64,000 nt of DNA from WHUA01 sp963711215 (GTDB taxonomy: Bacteria; Pseudomonadota; Alphaproteobacteria; UBA8366), in NCBI GenBank assembly GCA_963711215.1, contig CAVQDH010000006.1, forward strand, positions 62,001 through 126,000, given 5' to 3'. The first letter of the stretch is position 1. Every line of letters begins with the position of its first letter. Both the position numbers and the translations under genes were made by a program. This document shows positions 9,562 to 18,926 of this stretch, piece after piece. Under the pieces are notes generated by a model. It was not told the origin of the DNA and did no database searches. It saw nothing but the letters and a program-made list of their open reading frames with translations.

Positions 9562-10695
9562 ATGCTTTCCGAGTCCGGTGATCCCTGGCTGCTGACGCCC
9601 GGTCCGCTGACCACGTCCTTGTCGGTCAAGCAGGCGATGCTGCATGACTGGGGCTCGCGCGATCAGGCTTTCATCGACATGACGGCGCGCGTGCGCGCCA
9701 AGCTGGTCGACATGGTGGGCGCCCGCGAGACGCATGTCTGCGTGCCGATCCAGGGTAGCGGCACCTTCGCGGTGGAAGCGGCGATCTCGACCCTGCTGCC
9801 GCGCGACGGCAAGCTGCTGGTGCTGGTCAACGGCGCCTACGGCCACCGGATGGTGACGATCTGCAAGTATCTCGGCCGCGATTGCATTGCGTTGGAGACG
9901 GCGGAAGACACGCCGAACGATATAGCGGCGCTGGATCGCGCGCTGGCCGAGGACAACGGCATAAGCCATGTCGCGGCGATCCATTGCGAGACGACCTCGG
10001 GCATCCTCAACCCGATGGCCGAGGTCGCGGCCTGCGTAAAGCGGCACGGGCGATCCCTGATCATCGATGCCATGAGCGCGCTCGGTGCCTTGCCGCTCGA
10101 GAACGGCAGCGCGCCGTTCGATGCGGTCGTCGCCTCCAGCAACAAGTGCCTGGAAGGCGTTCCGGGGATCGGCTTTGCGATCGTCCGCAAGGCGGTTATC
10201 GAGCGCTGCAAGGGGAACTGCCACTCGCTCAGCCTCGATCTCTACGAGCAGTGGCGCGGGTTGGAAGGCAACGGCCAATGGCGCTTCACGCCGCCGACCC
10301 ATGTGCTCGCCGCGCTCGACCATGCGATCGTCGAGCATGAGGAAGAAGGCGGCGTGGAAGGCCGCGGCGCGCGCTACGCGGCGAACTGCCGGGCGTTGAT
10401 CGCCGGCATGCGCGAAATGGGCTTCCGCCCGCTGCTGTCCGACAATCTGCAGGCGCCGATCATCGTGACCTTTCACATGCCGTCCGATCCGAAATTCGAT
10501 TTCGAGCGATTTTACCGACGGGTCGGCGAAAGGGGCTTCCTGCTCTATCCCGGCAAGCTGACCGTGGCGCCCAGTTTCCGCGTCGGCTGCATCGGCCGTC
10601 TGGGCGTGCGTGAGATCGACGGCGCGCTGCAGGCAATTCGGGAAACCGTCGGTGAGCTCGGTGTGTCGGCGCTGGGGCCGAAAGAGCAGCGGTGA
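9562..10695 (+). CDS. 2-aminoethylphosphonate-pyruvate aminotransferase-like, PLP class V
   Basis: PLP-dependent class V aminotransferase of 377 residues resembling PhnW, which converts 2-aminoethylphosphonate and pyruvate into phosphonoacetaldehyde and alanine. Features seen: LLTPGPLTTS at the N-terminus, QGSGTFAVEAAISTL for cofactor phosphate binding, IIDAMSALGALPL for the PLP-ring aspartate, and the Schiff-base lysine Lys195 in SSNKCLEGVPGIGF. The ATG at 9562 has GGGAG upstream and starts just before the conserved LTPGP; a longer in-frame start at 9493 adds an unconserved leader. No phosphonatase (phnX), phosphonate transporter or other phosphonate gene is nearby, so a related substrate (for example a serine- or alanine-glyoxylate reaction) remains possible. 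Confidence 0.85.
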   Translation: MLSESGDPWLLTPGPLTTSLSVKQAMLHDWGSRDQAFIDMTARVRAKLVDMVGARETHVCVPIQGSGTFAVEAAISTLLPRDGKLLVLVNGAYGHRMVTICKYLGRDCIALETAEDTPNDIAALDRALAEDNGISHVAAIHCETTSGILNPMAEVAACVKRHGRSLIIDAMSALGALPLENGSAPFDAVVASSNKCLEGVPGIGFAIVRKAVIERCKGNCHSLSLDLYEQWRGLEGNGQWRFTPPTHVLAALDHAIVEHEEEGGVEGRGARYAANCRALIAGMREMGFRPLLSDNLQAPIIVTFHMPSDPKFDFERFYRRVGERGFLLYPGKLTVAPSFRVGCIGRLGVREIDGALQAIRETVGELGVSALGPKEQR

Positions 10696-11160
10696 CGTCG
10701 ATCACACCCCGGCGCCGATAGAGGCGAGCGACGCTGCGCCTGCATGCATTCGCCGCGTCCGTTGCGCCGCAGCATGGCGATGCGCGGGACGCATGGCGGC
10801 GACGTCGCCGACGCGCGATTTCGATGCGCAGCGAAAATTTTTTTCGTTAACGGAACAAATTTTTTTTGGCGGCGTAAATGCCGTGCGACGCGCGTGCAAT
10901 GCGACATTTCGGATCGCGATTGCCCTCGCGCGACGTGCGCCGAACAGCGCAGACGACGAAGAGCGATACCGCGCCAGGTATGTCGTTAAATGGCGGAAAG
11001 CCAAGGAATCCGCTGCATTCGGGTGATCGCGCGTGCAACGATTGCGACATGTGCGCGGCGTCACAGCTGACTCTATATAAGTGTAGTGCTGTCGATGTAG
11101 CGAGGGTGATTCACTTACAACACCGAAGGGCTCACCTGTAATGACTTAGTAAAAAACGAG

Positions 11161-11187
11161 TTGACTTTAAAATTATAATTGTAGAAT
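11161..11187 (+). promoter_or_regulatory. Candidate sigma-70 promoter of the histone-like gene
   Basis: TTGACT (11161-11166) is followed after 15 bases by TAGAAT (11182-11187) in a strongly AT-rich stretch. The spacing is one to two bases short of optimal. The start codon is 160 bases further on, implying a leader. Confidence 0.35.
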
Positions 11188-11238
11188 AAGTTTCCGCGGT
11201 AACTTTTTGGTAACGAAATTCTCTTATTGCACGGTTTG

Positions 11239-11250
11239 TAACCGCGGTTA
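11239..11250. repeat. Palindrome TAACCGCGGTTA with a partial upstream copy
   Basis: A perfect 12-bp palindrome, with a related CCGCGGTAAC at 11194-11203. The two copies are about 48 bases apart, downstream of the candidate promoter. They could be an operator pair for a dimeric regulator; this is inferred. Confidence 0.4.
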
Positions 11251-11345
11251 TTGACCAAGTATGACTGAAGGTGAAGGGAATCAAATGGGTCTTTCTTCTT
11301 GCAGTCATCGGTCAGGTTATTGCCGCCTAAACGAAGGGATGTAAC

Positions 11346-11975
11346 ATGCCTGTGAAAACTGCAAAGCGTAAGACCGCGACGAAGAAGCGTACGGTCCGCA
11401 AGTCGGCCTCCGCGCGTCGCAAGCCGTCGACCGCTCGTAAGACCGTGAAGCGGAAGACGACCGCCCGCAAGACTGCGAAGCGGAAGACGACCGCCCGTAA
11501 GACCTCGGCTCGCAAGACGACCGCTCGCAAGAAGGTTGCTCGCAAGCCGGCGAAGCGGAAGACCTCCGCGCGCAAGAAGGTCGCCCGCAAGGCTGCGGTG
11601 CGCAAGACCACGAAGCGGAAAGCCACGGCGAAGAAGAAGCCGGCCCGCAAGACCATGAAGCGGAAGACGTCGGCCCGTAAGCCGGCGGCTCGCAAGACGG
11701 CGAAGAAGCCGGCTCGCAAGACCGCGAAGCGGAAGACGTCGGCTCGTAAGACGACGGCCCGCAAGAAGGTCGCCCGCAAGCCTGCGAAGCGCAAAGCGGT
11801 TCGCAAGACGGCGAAGAAGCCGGCTCGCAAGGTTGCTCGAAAGACAGCCCGCAAGCCCGCGCGGAAGACCGCGGCCCGCAAATCGATGAAGGCGCGTCGT
11901 TCGTCCAGCCGTAAGGCGTCGGGCGGCTCCTCTCTCGTCGTATATGACCGGTTCGGCGCGCGTCACATCGCCTAA
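11346..11975 (+). CDS. Histone H1-like lysine/arginine-rich DNA-binding protein
   Basis: A 209-residue, almost wholly Lys/Arg/Ala/Thr protein made of short imperfect repeats such as TARKTAKRKTTARKT and KKVARKPAKRKTSARK. It resembles the C-terminal tail of eukaryotic histone H1 and bacterial H1-like proteins that bind DNA nonspecifically and compact the nucleoid. There is no globular domain; only the last ~15 residues (SSLVVYDRFGARHIA) are non-basic. The ATG follows GAAGGGATGTAAC. The gene stands alone behind an AT-rich promoter region and before a hairpin, suggesting a monocistronic, probably well-expressed unit. Length in such repeats commonly varies between strains. Regulation by growth phase or stress is plausible but not shown. 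Confidence 0.85.
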   Translation: MPVKTAKRKTATKKRTVRKSASARRKPSTARKTVKRKTTARKTAKRKTTARKTSARKTTARKKVARKPAKRKTSARKKVARKAAVRKTTKRKATAKKKPARKTMKRKTSARKPAARKTAKKPARKTAKRKTSARKTTARKKVARKPAKRKAVRKTAKKPARKVARKTARKPARKTAARKSMKARRSSSRKASGGSSLVVYDRFGARHIA

Positions 11976-12016
11976 ACGGCTGACGCAAAGCGAACTGTCA
12001 TAAGATTATGCGTTGG

Positions 12017-12038
12017 CGGCGGTCCGAAAGGGCCGCCG
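12017..12038 (+). terminator. Hairpin after the histone-like gene
   Basis: CGGCGGTCC and GGGCCGCCG form a 9-bp stem (one G-U pair) around a GAAA tetraloop, 41 bases after the stop codon. There is only a weak T-rich tail, so it may act as a terminator or a 3'-end stabiliser. Confidence 0.5.
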
Positions 12039-12172
12039 TTGCGCATTTTGGGCATATGCCCAACAATCCGATAGCAGATCCCAAATGGGGTTTCGGAAGC
12101 CCGCCCGCCTGCGGTCAGCCGGCGTCGACGGCTGACATGGAGCGGCGGAAGCAGCAAGTAAAGCAAGCAGTG

Positions 12173-12616
12173 ATGACGATCGGCGGCTCATCCATACGTT
12201 TGGCATTTGCAGCGATGATTTTGGCGGCCGGCCTTGTCACGTCGCGCGCCGCCTCGAGCGCCGATTGCTGGCAAGGATGGGGCTATCTGGTCGAGCCGAA
12301 GTCGCTTTCCTTCAAGAGCCAGCAGACGCTGTATGTAACGGACGGTCCGGTCGACTGGCGCAGCAAGGACTGGGTCAAGCTTTTCCCGATCGACCCGAAG
12401 ACCGGAAAGCGCGACAAGAAGCGTCCGCCGGTTACCATCCGCCCGAATAAGCCGGAACAATCGGGCGGCGGCCAGTGGGGCGATGTCGTGGACGACGTCG
12501 CCGATGTGCTGGGTTCGAAGTGGTCGATGCTGCTGCGCCTGTCGCATGTCACCCCGTCGCGCTTTTCGCTGACGCCCAACGATGAATACTCGCGGTGGGC
12601 ATGCGGCCTCGACTGA
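12173..12616 (+). CDS. Exported hypothetical protein
   Basis: About 147 residues with an N-terminal signal peptide (SIRLAFAAMILAAGLVTSRA, cleavage probably near AASSA), then a domain rich in W, K and P (DCWQGWGYLVEPKSLSFKS, KLFPIDPKTGKRDKKRPPV) and a C-terminal WACGLD. Two cysteines in the mature part could form a disulfide in the periplasm. The start at 12173 leaves a compact signal peptide; an in-frame ATG at 12137 would add a basic stretch. No family is recognised. It follows the histone-like gene after an intergenic hairpin, and no functional link is evident. Confidence 0.55.
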   Translation: MTIGGSSIRLAFAAMILAAGLVTSRAASSADCWQGWGYLVEPKSLSFKSQQTLYVTDGPVDWRSKDWVKLFPIDPKTGKRDKKRPPVTIRPNKPEQSGGGQWGDVVDDVADVLGSKWSMLLRLSHVTPSRFSLTPNDEYSRWACGLD

Positions 12617-12779
12617 CCGGGGACATGCGGCTTTCCTGCCGGCCGGCTTGCGCCTTGCCACTTACGATCGCATGAAAAAAAGCGTCCCGTGTGATGCGGC
12701 GGAACGCGCTTTCTATTATTTGAGGAAACGACCGCGCGGTGCAGCGTTGCTCACCGCGCGTGCATGCGCCGGCGGCCTG

Positions 12780-13046
12780 TCAGGCCTGGGCCTGCGGCTC
12801 CCAGTGCATCGGGGGCCGGGTGGCGAGACGGCTGCGCGGGTCGGTCGCTTCGACGAAAAGGCGGCGGTCGCGCAACGCAGCGACGGCAAACATTCTTTCA
12901 TCGGACGGATAGTTGATGCGGACGAGACGCGCATGCGGCTGATGGCCGGTCGGCGTCACGAACGCGGCGACCTGCCAAATCCAATCGGTCGAATTGGTCT
13001 TGCGGACCAGATCCCCGATTTCAATGTCGTTTCGTTTCCCTGTCAT
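12780..13046 (-). CDS. Small hypothetical protein
   Basis: About 88 residues on the minus strand, starting at the second ATG (13046), which has GGAG about nine bases upstream; a start at 13061 adds METTV. It reads MTGKRNDIEIGDLVRK, then WQVAAFVTPTGHQPHARLVRI and SDERMFAVAALRDRRLF. The alternating polar/hydrophobic pattern with IGDLVRK near the N-terminus suggests a small SH3-like beta barrel. No family is assigned. It is convergent with the exported hypothetical gene upstream. Confidence 0.5.
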   Translation of the reverse strand: MTGKRNDIEIGDLVRKTNSTDWIWQVAAFVTPTGHQPHARLVRINYPSDERMFAVAALRDRRLFVEATDPRSRLATRPPMHWEPQAQA

Positions 13047-13395
13047 GACCGTAGTCTCCATTCAAACGATCTGCATCGCCTTATCCATGCGGGTCGTGGC
13101 TGGCATTCTTAAGCCTTGCGGCACGGACGAGAATGGCAAAAACGAGAGTTCCTGAAAGCTATGGTCCTAGTGCGATTTCAAAGCAACACCCATTAACTAC
13201 TCCTTTTGTATGCATAAATCCAGATGGCCCGATTTTGCTGGCAATCACAAGCCCTTAGGTGACGTCGCCGAAATCGGTGCGGTGATCATGCATACATCGC
13301 CGCCATTCCTGAGTTTCTATCCCATCTCTCGTCCGGGCCGTCCATGCCCTGCGTCACGCGCAAGGGTTGCGATTCGAGTCGACCGGACGGTGGCG
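13047..13395. other. 350-bp non-coding gap
   Basis: No gene is supported. The part near 13130-13240 is AT-richer than the surroundings and should hold the promoter of the small minus-strand gene. No clear terminator, repeat or regulatory palindrome was recognised. An overlapping plus-strand ORF (13210-13728) is a shadow of the CoA-transferase. Confidence 0.5.
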
Positions 13396-14584
13396 TCAGA
13401 TGACGCCGTCCGCCCGAAGCGCCTCAATGTCAGCCTTCGTATAGCCCAGCCCCTGAAGGATTTCCTCGTTGTGCTCGCCGAATTGCGGCGGCGGCGTTTC
13501 GATGCTCGGGCCGCCATGCTCGAACTTGAAGGCGCACATCGGAACGGTCACCGGCTTGTCGGCGCCGGGGACCTGTTCGTGGCGATGGAGGATCTTGCGC
13601 GTCTCGAGTTGCGGGTCCTCGAGTGCCTGGTCCACCGGCCGCACGCGGCCGGCCGGCACGTGGTGCGCTTGGAGATAGTCCTCCCATTCCTGTGCCGATT
13701 TTTGCGCAAGGGCTTCGCCGATCACTGATCGCCTCGGTCTCGAAATGCGCCTCGCGGTATTCGTAATCCTTGTCGCCCATCTCGGGGCGCCCCAGGGTCT
13801 CGAACAGGCGCTTGTGCTGGCGGCGGTTGCTGGCCGCCAGCATTAGAAGCCCGTCCTTGGTGTCGTAGCAGGTGCTGCTGGCTTGATGATGCCGGTTGCC
13901 GGTGGGCTTCGGCGCCTTGCCCGAATACATGTAGCCGGTGATGTGCGACGCTTGCATCATCAGCGCAACGTCGAGCATCGCGCTGTCGATATACTGGCCC
14001 TTGCCGGTCTTCTCGCGCTGGAACAGGGCGCTTGCGATGGCGAAGGCGCCCATCGTTCCGGTCGCGTAGTCGATGACCGGCGTGCCGACCTTGATCGGGT
14101 TGACCTCGGGCGTCCCGGTCGCGGCCATGACGCCCGACAGCGCCTGGATGGCGTGATCGTAGGCGGTCTGGTCGCCGCGCGGCCCGTCCTGGCCGAAGGC
14201 GGTCATGGAACAATAGATCAGCCGCGGATTGATCTTCTTCATGTCCTCGTAGCCGATGCCGAGCTCGGGGAACGCGCCGGGCCGGTAGTTCTCGACCATG
14301 ACGTCGGCGTCCTTGACCAGCTGCTTCAGAATCTCGCGGCCGCGCTCCTGCTTCAGGTCGAGGGTGATGGAGCGCTTGTTCGAGCCCTGGGTCATGAAGC
14401 CGGTGCCCATCTTGCGTCGGTTCAGCGCGCGGTCGGCGCCGGTCTCCCGGCTCTGGTCGCATTCAAGGGGATGCTCCACCTTGATGACGTCCGCGCCGAG
14501 GACGGCAAGCTGGTAGGCGGCGAACGGTCCCGCTAGAACATGCGTGACGTCGATGATCTTGATGCCCTCGAAGGGTCTGGTCAT
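13396..14584 (-). CDS. Class III (CaiB/BaiF) CoA-transferase, frameshifted
   Basis: Transfers CoA between a CoA-thioester and a free acid. It opens with TRPFEGIKIIDVTHVLAGPF and LGADVIKVEHP, has the family stretch NKRSITLDLKQERGREILKQL and a catalytic-Asp candidate in PVIDYATGTMGAFAIA. Near 13727 one base is lost: the frame continues as IGEALAQKSAQEWEDYLQ to the stop at 13396, and the paralogue next door shows the matching uninterrupted segment. Corrected length is about 396 residues. An upstream in-frame extension to 14662 is ignored because the paralogue starts at the same MxRPFEGI. It is 85 bases downstream of that paralogue on the same strand, so the two form a tandem pair. The acid substrate is unknown. 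Confidence 0.88.
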
Positions 14585-14669
14585 GGTGCGCTCTCCCGGT
14601 GTTATCGTTTGTGCGGGGCTGCTCGGGCCGCCATTATCGGCGGCGCCGCGGGGCGCAGGCAAGGCCGGC

Positions 14670-15857
14670 CTAGATCACGCCGGATTGCCGGTAGCGGGCG
14701 ATGTCGCCGTCGCTGTATCCCAGCTCCCGGAGGATCTCGTCGTTGTGCGCGCCGAGCCTGGCCGGCGGCGTATCGACCCTGGGCCCGTCCTTTGCGAATT
14801 TGAAGGCCGCGACCGGCACGGTGAGGGGCCCGTCGATGCCGGGCACGCTGTCATGCGTGTGATGGATGCGACGCGTCGCGACCTGCGGATCGTGCACCGC
14901 CTCGGCCACCGTGCGCACGCGCGCCGCCGGCACGTGGCGCGCCTGCAGGAAGACCTCCCACTCGTCGGCGGTCCGCGTGAGGAAAATTTCACGCAGCACC
15001 GCGGCCTCTTCCTCGCGATGCGCGCTGCGGTATTCGTAGGTCTTGTTGCCCATCTCGGGGCGGCCCAGCGCCTCGAACAGGCGGGTGTGCTGCGCCGTGT
15101 TGCTGGCGCCGACCATCAGCTGGCCGTCCTTTGTCGGATAGCTCGAATGGCTTGCATGGCCGCGGTCCGTGGTCTGGGGCCCGAGCTCCTTTCCCGTCCG
15201 CATGTAGCCGGTGATCTGCGCGCTCATCAGGATGAACGCCACGTCGGTCAGGCAGCCGTCGATATACTGGCCTTCGCCGGTTTTCTCGCGCTGGAACAGC
15301 GCGCTCGAAATGGCGAAGGCGGCGGTCGTCCCCATGCCGAAATCGAGCAGCTGCGGACCGCAGCGGAGCGGCCCGGTATCGGGCCTGCCGGTGATCGACA
15401 TGACGCCCGAATATCCCTGGATTACCTGGTCGTAGGCAGTGTGGGTGCCGCGCGGCCCGTCCTGGCCCCAGGCGGTCAGCGAGCAGTAGATCAGCCGCGG
15501 ATTGACCTTCTTGAGGTCTTCGTAGCCGAGTCCCAATGCGCGGAAGGCGCCGGACCGGAAATTCTCGACCAGCACGTCGGCCGTCTCGACCAGCCGGATC
15601 AGGATCGCGCGTCCTTCTTCGGATTTCAGGTCCAGCGTCATGCAGCGCTTGTTGGACGCCTGATTGAGGAACTGCACGCCCATCCGTTGCCGGTTCAGCT
15701 CGCGGTCGGGGCCGGCGTGGCGCGCCTGGTCGCCGTCTTCGGGCTGTTCGACCTTGATGACGTCGGCGCCGAGCAGCGCCAGTTGGTAGGTGGAGAAAGG
15801 GCCCGCGAGAACGTGGGTTATGTCGATGATGCGAATGCCCTCGAACGGTCGGCTCAT
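14670..15857 (-). CDS. Class III (CaiB/BaiF) CoA-transferase, paralogue
   Basis: An intact 395-residue class III CoA-transferase starting SRPFEGIRIIDITHVLAGPF. It has LGADVIKVEQPEDGDQARH, NKRCMTLDLKSEEGRAI and the candidate catalytic Asp in QLLDFGMGTTAAFA. It is collinear with the gene downstream (13396-14584), with long runs of near identity such as RLIYCSxTAxGQDGPRG and ALFQREKTGxGQYID, so the pair arose by tandem duplication and then diverged. A purine-rich GAGAG lies ahead of the ATG. The MFS exporter is 74 bases upstream on the same strand. Which carboxylate or CoA donor each copy uses cannot be told. Confidence 0.93.
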   Translation of the reverse strand: MSRPFEGIRIIDITHVLAGPFSTYQLALLGADVIKVEQPEDGDQARHAGPDRELNRQRMGVQFLNQASNKRCMTLDLKSEEGRAILIRLVETADVLVENFRSGAFRALGLGYEDLKKVNPRLIYCSLTAWGQDGPRGTHTAYDQVIQGYSGVMSITGRPDTGPLRCGPQLLDFGMGTTAAFAISSALFQREKTGEGQYIDGCLTDVAFILMSAQITGYMRTGKELGPQTTDRGHASHSSYPTKDGQLMVGASNTAQHTRLFEALGRPEMGNKTYEYRSAHREEEAAVLREIFLTRTADEWEVFLQARHVPAARVRTVAEAVHDPQVATRRIHHTHDSVPGIDGPLTVPVAAFKFAKDGPRVDTPPARLGAHNDEILRELGYSDGDIARYRQSGVI

Positions 15858-15930
15858 GCGGCGCTCTCCTCTGTCGGTTTTTGGCGTGACGTGATTATCC
15901 GGTCCGGCCTGTATGGCCGCAAGGCAGCGC

Positions 15931-17450
15931 TCAGTCCTTCTCCGGAACGGCGCGGCGGAACAGCAGCGCCAGCGGAATGCCGAGCAGGGTGGTCGCCACC
16001 AAGAGCTTGAAGTCGTTGAGGAAGGCGATCATCTGCGCTTGATGCGACACGATCCGGCTGAGCCGCGCGACGCCGCTCGGCGAGGTTATGTTCCAGGGGC
16101 TTTCTTCCGGCAGCAGGCCGAAGGCTTCGTTGAAGGCGTGGACATGCTCGACGAGGACGCCGTAGTTGACTTGCGTGCTGCGCGCCAGCACGGACACGAA
16201 CATCGAAACGCCGATGCTGGCGCCGATGACCCGGATCAGCGCGAACAGCGCCGCGCCCTCGGTGCGGAGCGCCGCCGGCAGCGTCGTGAAGGTGGCCGTC
16301 GTCAGGCAGACCCACAGCAGCCCGATGCCGTAGCCGGTTGAGACGTTGACCATGACGACGTCCGCCGTCGGCACGTCGTCCGTCCAGGTCAGCATGTAGC
16401 TGCTGGGGACGCAGATGATGACCAGCGCGCCGGCGATGATGTAGCGGTACTGGATCTTGTTGGCGAGCCGCCCTGCCGTGATCATGCCGAACGCCGTGCC
16501 GAATCCGCGGGCGGAAATGACGAGCCCCGCCGTCGTCACCGGGTATCCCTGGATATCCTGAAGAAACAGCGGCATCAGCAGCAGGGCCGAGAAGACGTTC
16601 AGCCCGAACAGGAAGATCAGGACGACGCCGACGACGAAGTTGTGGTCGCGAAAGACCGCGAAGTTCAGGAAGGGCCGGCGGGTCGTGGCGCTGTGGACCA
16701 TGAAGGTGTAGAGCGCCAGCGCCGCCAGCAGCCCCTCGACGATCGTTTCCGTCGACTCGAACCAGTCGTTCCGCTCGCCGCGGTCGAGCATGAGCTGAAA
16801 GGAGGCGACGGCGACGGCAATGCTGAAGAAGCCGAGCCAGTCGAGATGCTGCGCGCGCCGCTCCGTCTCCGGCACGGTCAGGATGCAGCCGGTGAGGCCC
16901 AGCACGCCGAACGGGATGTTGATGTAGAAGATCGCACGCCAGCTGAACTCGTCGGTCAGGAAGGCGCCGAGCGACGGCCCCACCACGGGGCCGAGAATCA
17001 TCGCCATGCTCCAGGTCGTCATCGCGAAGCTGTGGCGCTCGCGTGGGTAGGTATCGAGCATGATTGCCTGCGACAGCGGCAGGATCGGCGCGCTCAGCGT
17101 TCCCTGCAGGATGCGGAACAGCACCAGCTGCTCCAGCGTCGTCGCGGTCGCGCACAGCATCGAGCTGAGCGTGAAGCCGCCGACGGCGGTGAGAAAGACC
17201 AGCTTCCGCCCGAAGCGCACGCTGAACCACCGGTCGCGGCGACGCCGATCGCGTTGGATACGAGAAAGGAGGTGATGATCCAGCCCGCCTGGTCGGGCGT
17301 CGCCGACAGGTTTCCCTTCATGTTGGGAAGCGCGATATAGGCCGTGGTCAGCGCCAGGGAGTGCAGGATCGATGCGATGAGCACCGGGACCGTGATGAGC
17401 ATCCGCTCCGCGCTGGTGAACGGCCCCGTCGCGCTTTTGGCGATCATCAT
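15931..17450 (-). CDS. MFS transporter, DHA2/EmrB family (14 TM), frameshifted
   Basis: Proton-coupled drug exporter. The N-terminal part (frame starting MMIAKSATGPFTSAERMLI at 17450) gives TM1-TM2 with the DHA2 signature ALTTAYIALPNMKGNLSA and PDQAGWIITSFLVSNAIG. Near 17230 one base is missing, after which the main frame continues WFSVRFGRKLVFLTAVGGF, the loop 2-3 R-FGR-K motif, and motif C-like ATTWSMAMILGPVVGPSLGA in TM5. It runs through 14 predicted helices to 15931. Corrected length is about 507 residues. No membrane-fusion (EmrA) gene is adjacent. It probably shares a transcript with the two CoA-transferases, though no functional connection is evident. Confidence 0.88.
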
Positions 17451-17674
17451 TCCACGGAAGGCGTTCCTCGCCGGCGGCTGGACGGGGCGGGCCGGACGGC
17501 ATGGCCCGCAATTTGCGTGTAATTCGATGTCATGAGGATTCGGATGGGCTTGGTTCCATTGAAAGCCATCAGCCTAGCAACTTATTGTGTCATCAATCTT
17601 GCGACCAGGGCTTTTCGCCACAACGCAGCCCGGTGCGGCGTGCAGGGCGCAGACAGGCAGACGGAGGAAAGGTG

Positions 17675-18917
17675 ATGAGGCTGGACGAGGTGCGGATCGA
17701 CCAGGACCGGCTGTGGCAGGACCTGATGGACATGGCGAAAATCGGCGCCACGCCGAAGGGCGGGGTCGCGCGGATCGCCTTGACCGATCTCGACCGGCAG
17801 GCGCGCGATCTGTTCGTCGCCTGGTGCCGGGCGGCGGGCTGCGCGCTTCGCGTCGACCGCATCGGCAACGTCTTCGCGCGCCGGACGGGTCTCGATGCCG
17901 ACCGTCCGCCGGTCATGACCGGCAGCCATCTCGACACGCAGCCGCTCGGCGGCAAGTTCGACGGCATCTACGGCGTGCTGGCCGGGCTGGAAGTCATCCG
18001 GACGCTCAACGACGCGCGGATCGACACACTCGCCCCGATCGAAGTCGTGGTCTGGACCGACGAGGAGGGCGCGCGCTTCGGCGGCGGGACCATCGGCTCC
18101 GGCGCCTTCGCCGGCCGCTACGACGTCGAGACCGGGCTCGGCCGGAAGGATAACGACGGCATCACCGTGGGCGAGGCGCTGGCCGCCATCGGCTACGCCG
18201 GCGACGCACCGGTCGGCGGCTATCCGGTCGAGGCGTTCTTCGAGGTGCACATCGAGCAGGGGCCGATCCTGGAACGCGACGGCGTGCCGATCGGTGTCGT
18301 GCTCGGCGCGCAAGGCGGGCGCAACTTCCGTGTCACGGTGGACGGCGAGGAGGGGCATGCCGGGACCCTGCCGATGGAGCTGCGGCATGACGCGCTTGCT
18401 CGGCGCGGCGCGCATGATCGATGCGCTCAACGCCGTCGCCTTCCGCCACGAGCCGCATCCCGTGATCACGGTCGGCCAGATCCATGCGCGGCCGAATTCG
18501 CGCAACACGATCCCGGGCCAGGTGGTGTTCTCCATCGACAGCCGCCACCCCGACAACCGCACGCTCGACGCGGTGGAGCGCGACATGCGCGCCGCCTGCG
18601 AAGAGATCGCCCGCAAGACCGGCCTTGCCGTCGCGGTCGAGCCGGTCAGCCGGCGCGATTCGATCGCCTTCGACCGCGACTGCGCGCGTGCCGTCGCGCG
18701 CGCCGCCGACACGCTCGATCTTCCCTGGCAGGAGATCTATTCCGGCGCCGGCCACGACGCCTGCAATCTCGCGCTGATCGCGCCGACCGGCATGATCTTC
18801 GTGCCCTGCGAGGACGGCGTCAGCCATAACGAGCGCGAGAACGCCCGGCCGGAGCATGTCGCCGCCGGCTGCGACGTGCTGCTTCAGGCCATGGCGGAAC
18901 GCGCTGAGGCCGCTTGA
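17675..18917 (+). CDS. M20-family Zn-dependent hydrolase (N-carbamoyl-L-amino acid hydrolase/allantoate amidohydrolase type), frameshifted
   Basis: Hydrolyses N-carbamoyl amino acids or ureido acids such as allantoate. It shows the metal-binding GSHLDTQPLGGKFDGIYGV, catalytic TDEEGARFGGGTIGSGAFAG, HIEQGPILE, the dimerisation-domain GEEGHAGTLPMELRHDA and C-terminal SGAGHDACNLA. An extra base near 18393 shifts the frame; the second frame continues LLGAARMIDALNAVAFRHE to the stop at 18917. Corrected length is ~413 residues, normal for the family. The ATG at 17675 has GGAGGAAAGG just upstream; the open frame extends further 5' but unconserved. It is convergent with a deacetylase-family gene only 9 bases away. 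The two families recall allantoate amidohydrolase and PuuE allantoinase of purine breakdown, but other substrates fit too. Confidence 0.88.
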
Positions 18918-18926
18918 GGCGGCGCC

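Larger units (their letters stand above)
10696..11345. other. 650-bp non-coding region ahead of the histone-like gene
   Basis: No convincing gene. The first half is GC-rich with two T-runs (near 10848 and 10861). The second half, from about 11080, is strikingly AT-rich against the background and contains a promoter-like element and palindromes, described separately. The short ORFs overlapping here have no recognisable motifs or consistent ribosome sites. Confidence 0.6.

Noticed and set aside
11174..11179. Perfect TATAAT hexamer
   Set aside because: Only 7 bases separate it from the TTGACT -35, too short for RNA polymerase; the better-spaced TAGAAT was kept instead.
11317..11988. Ser/Arg-rich and other frames antisense to the histone-like gene
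   Set aside because: These come from reading the repeated Lys/Arg codons on the other strand; they have no start site or motif support.
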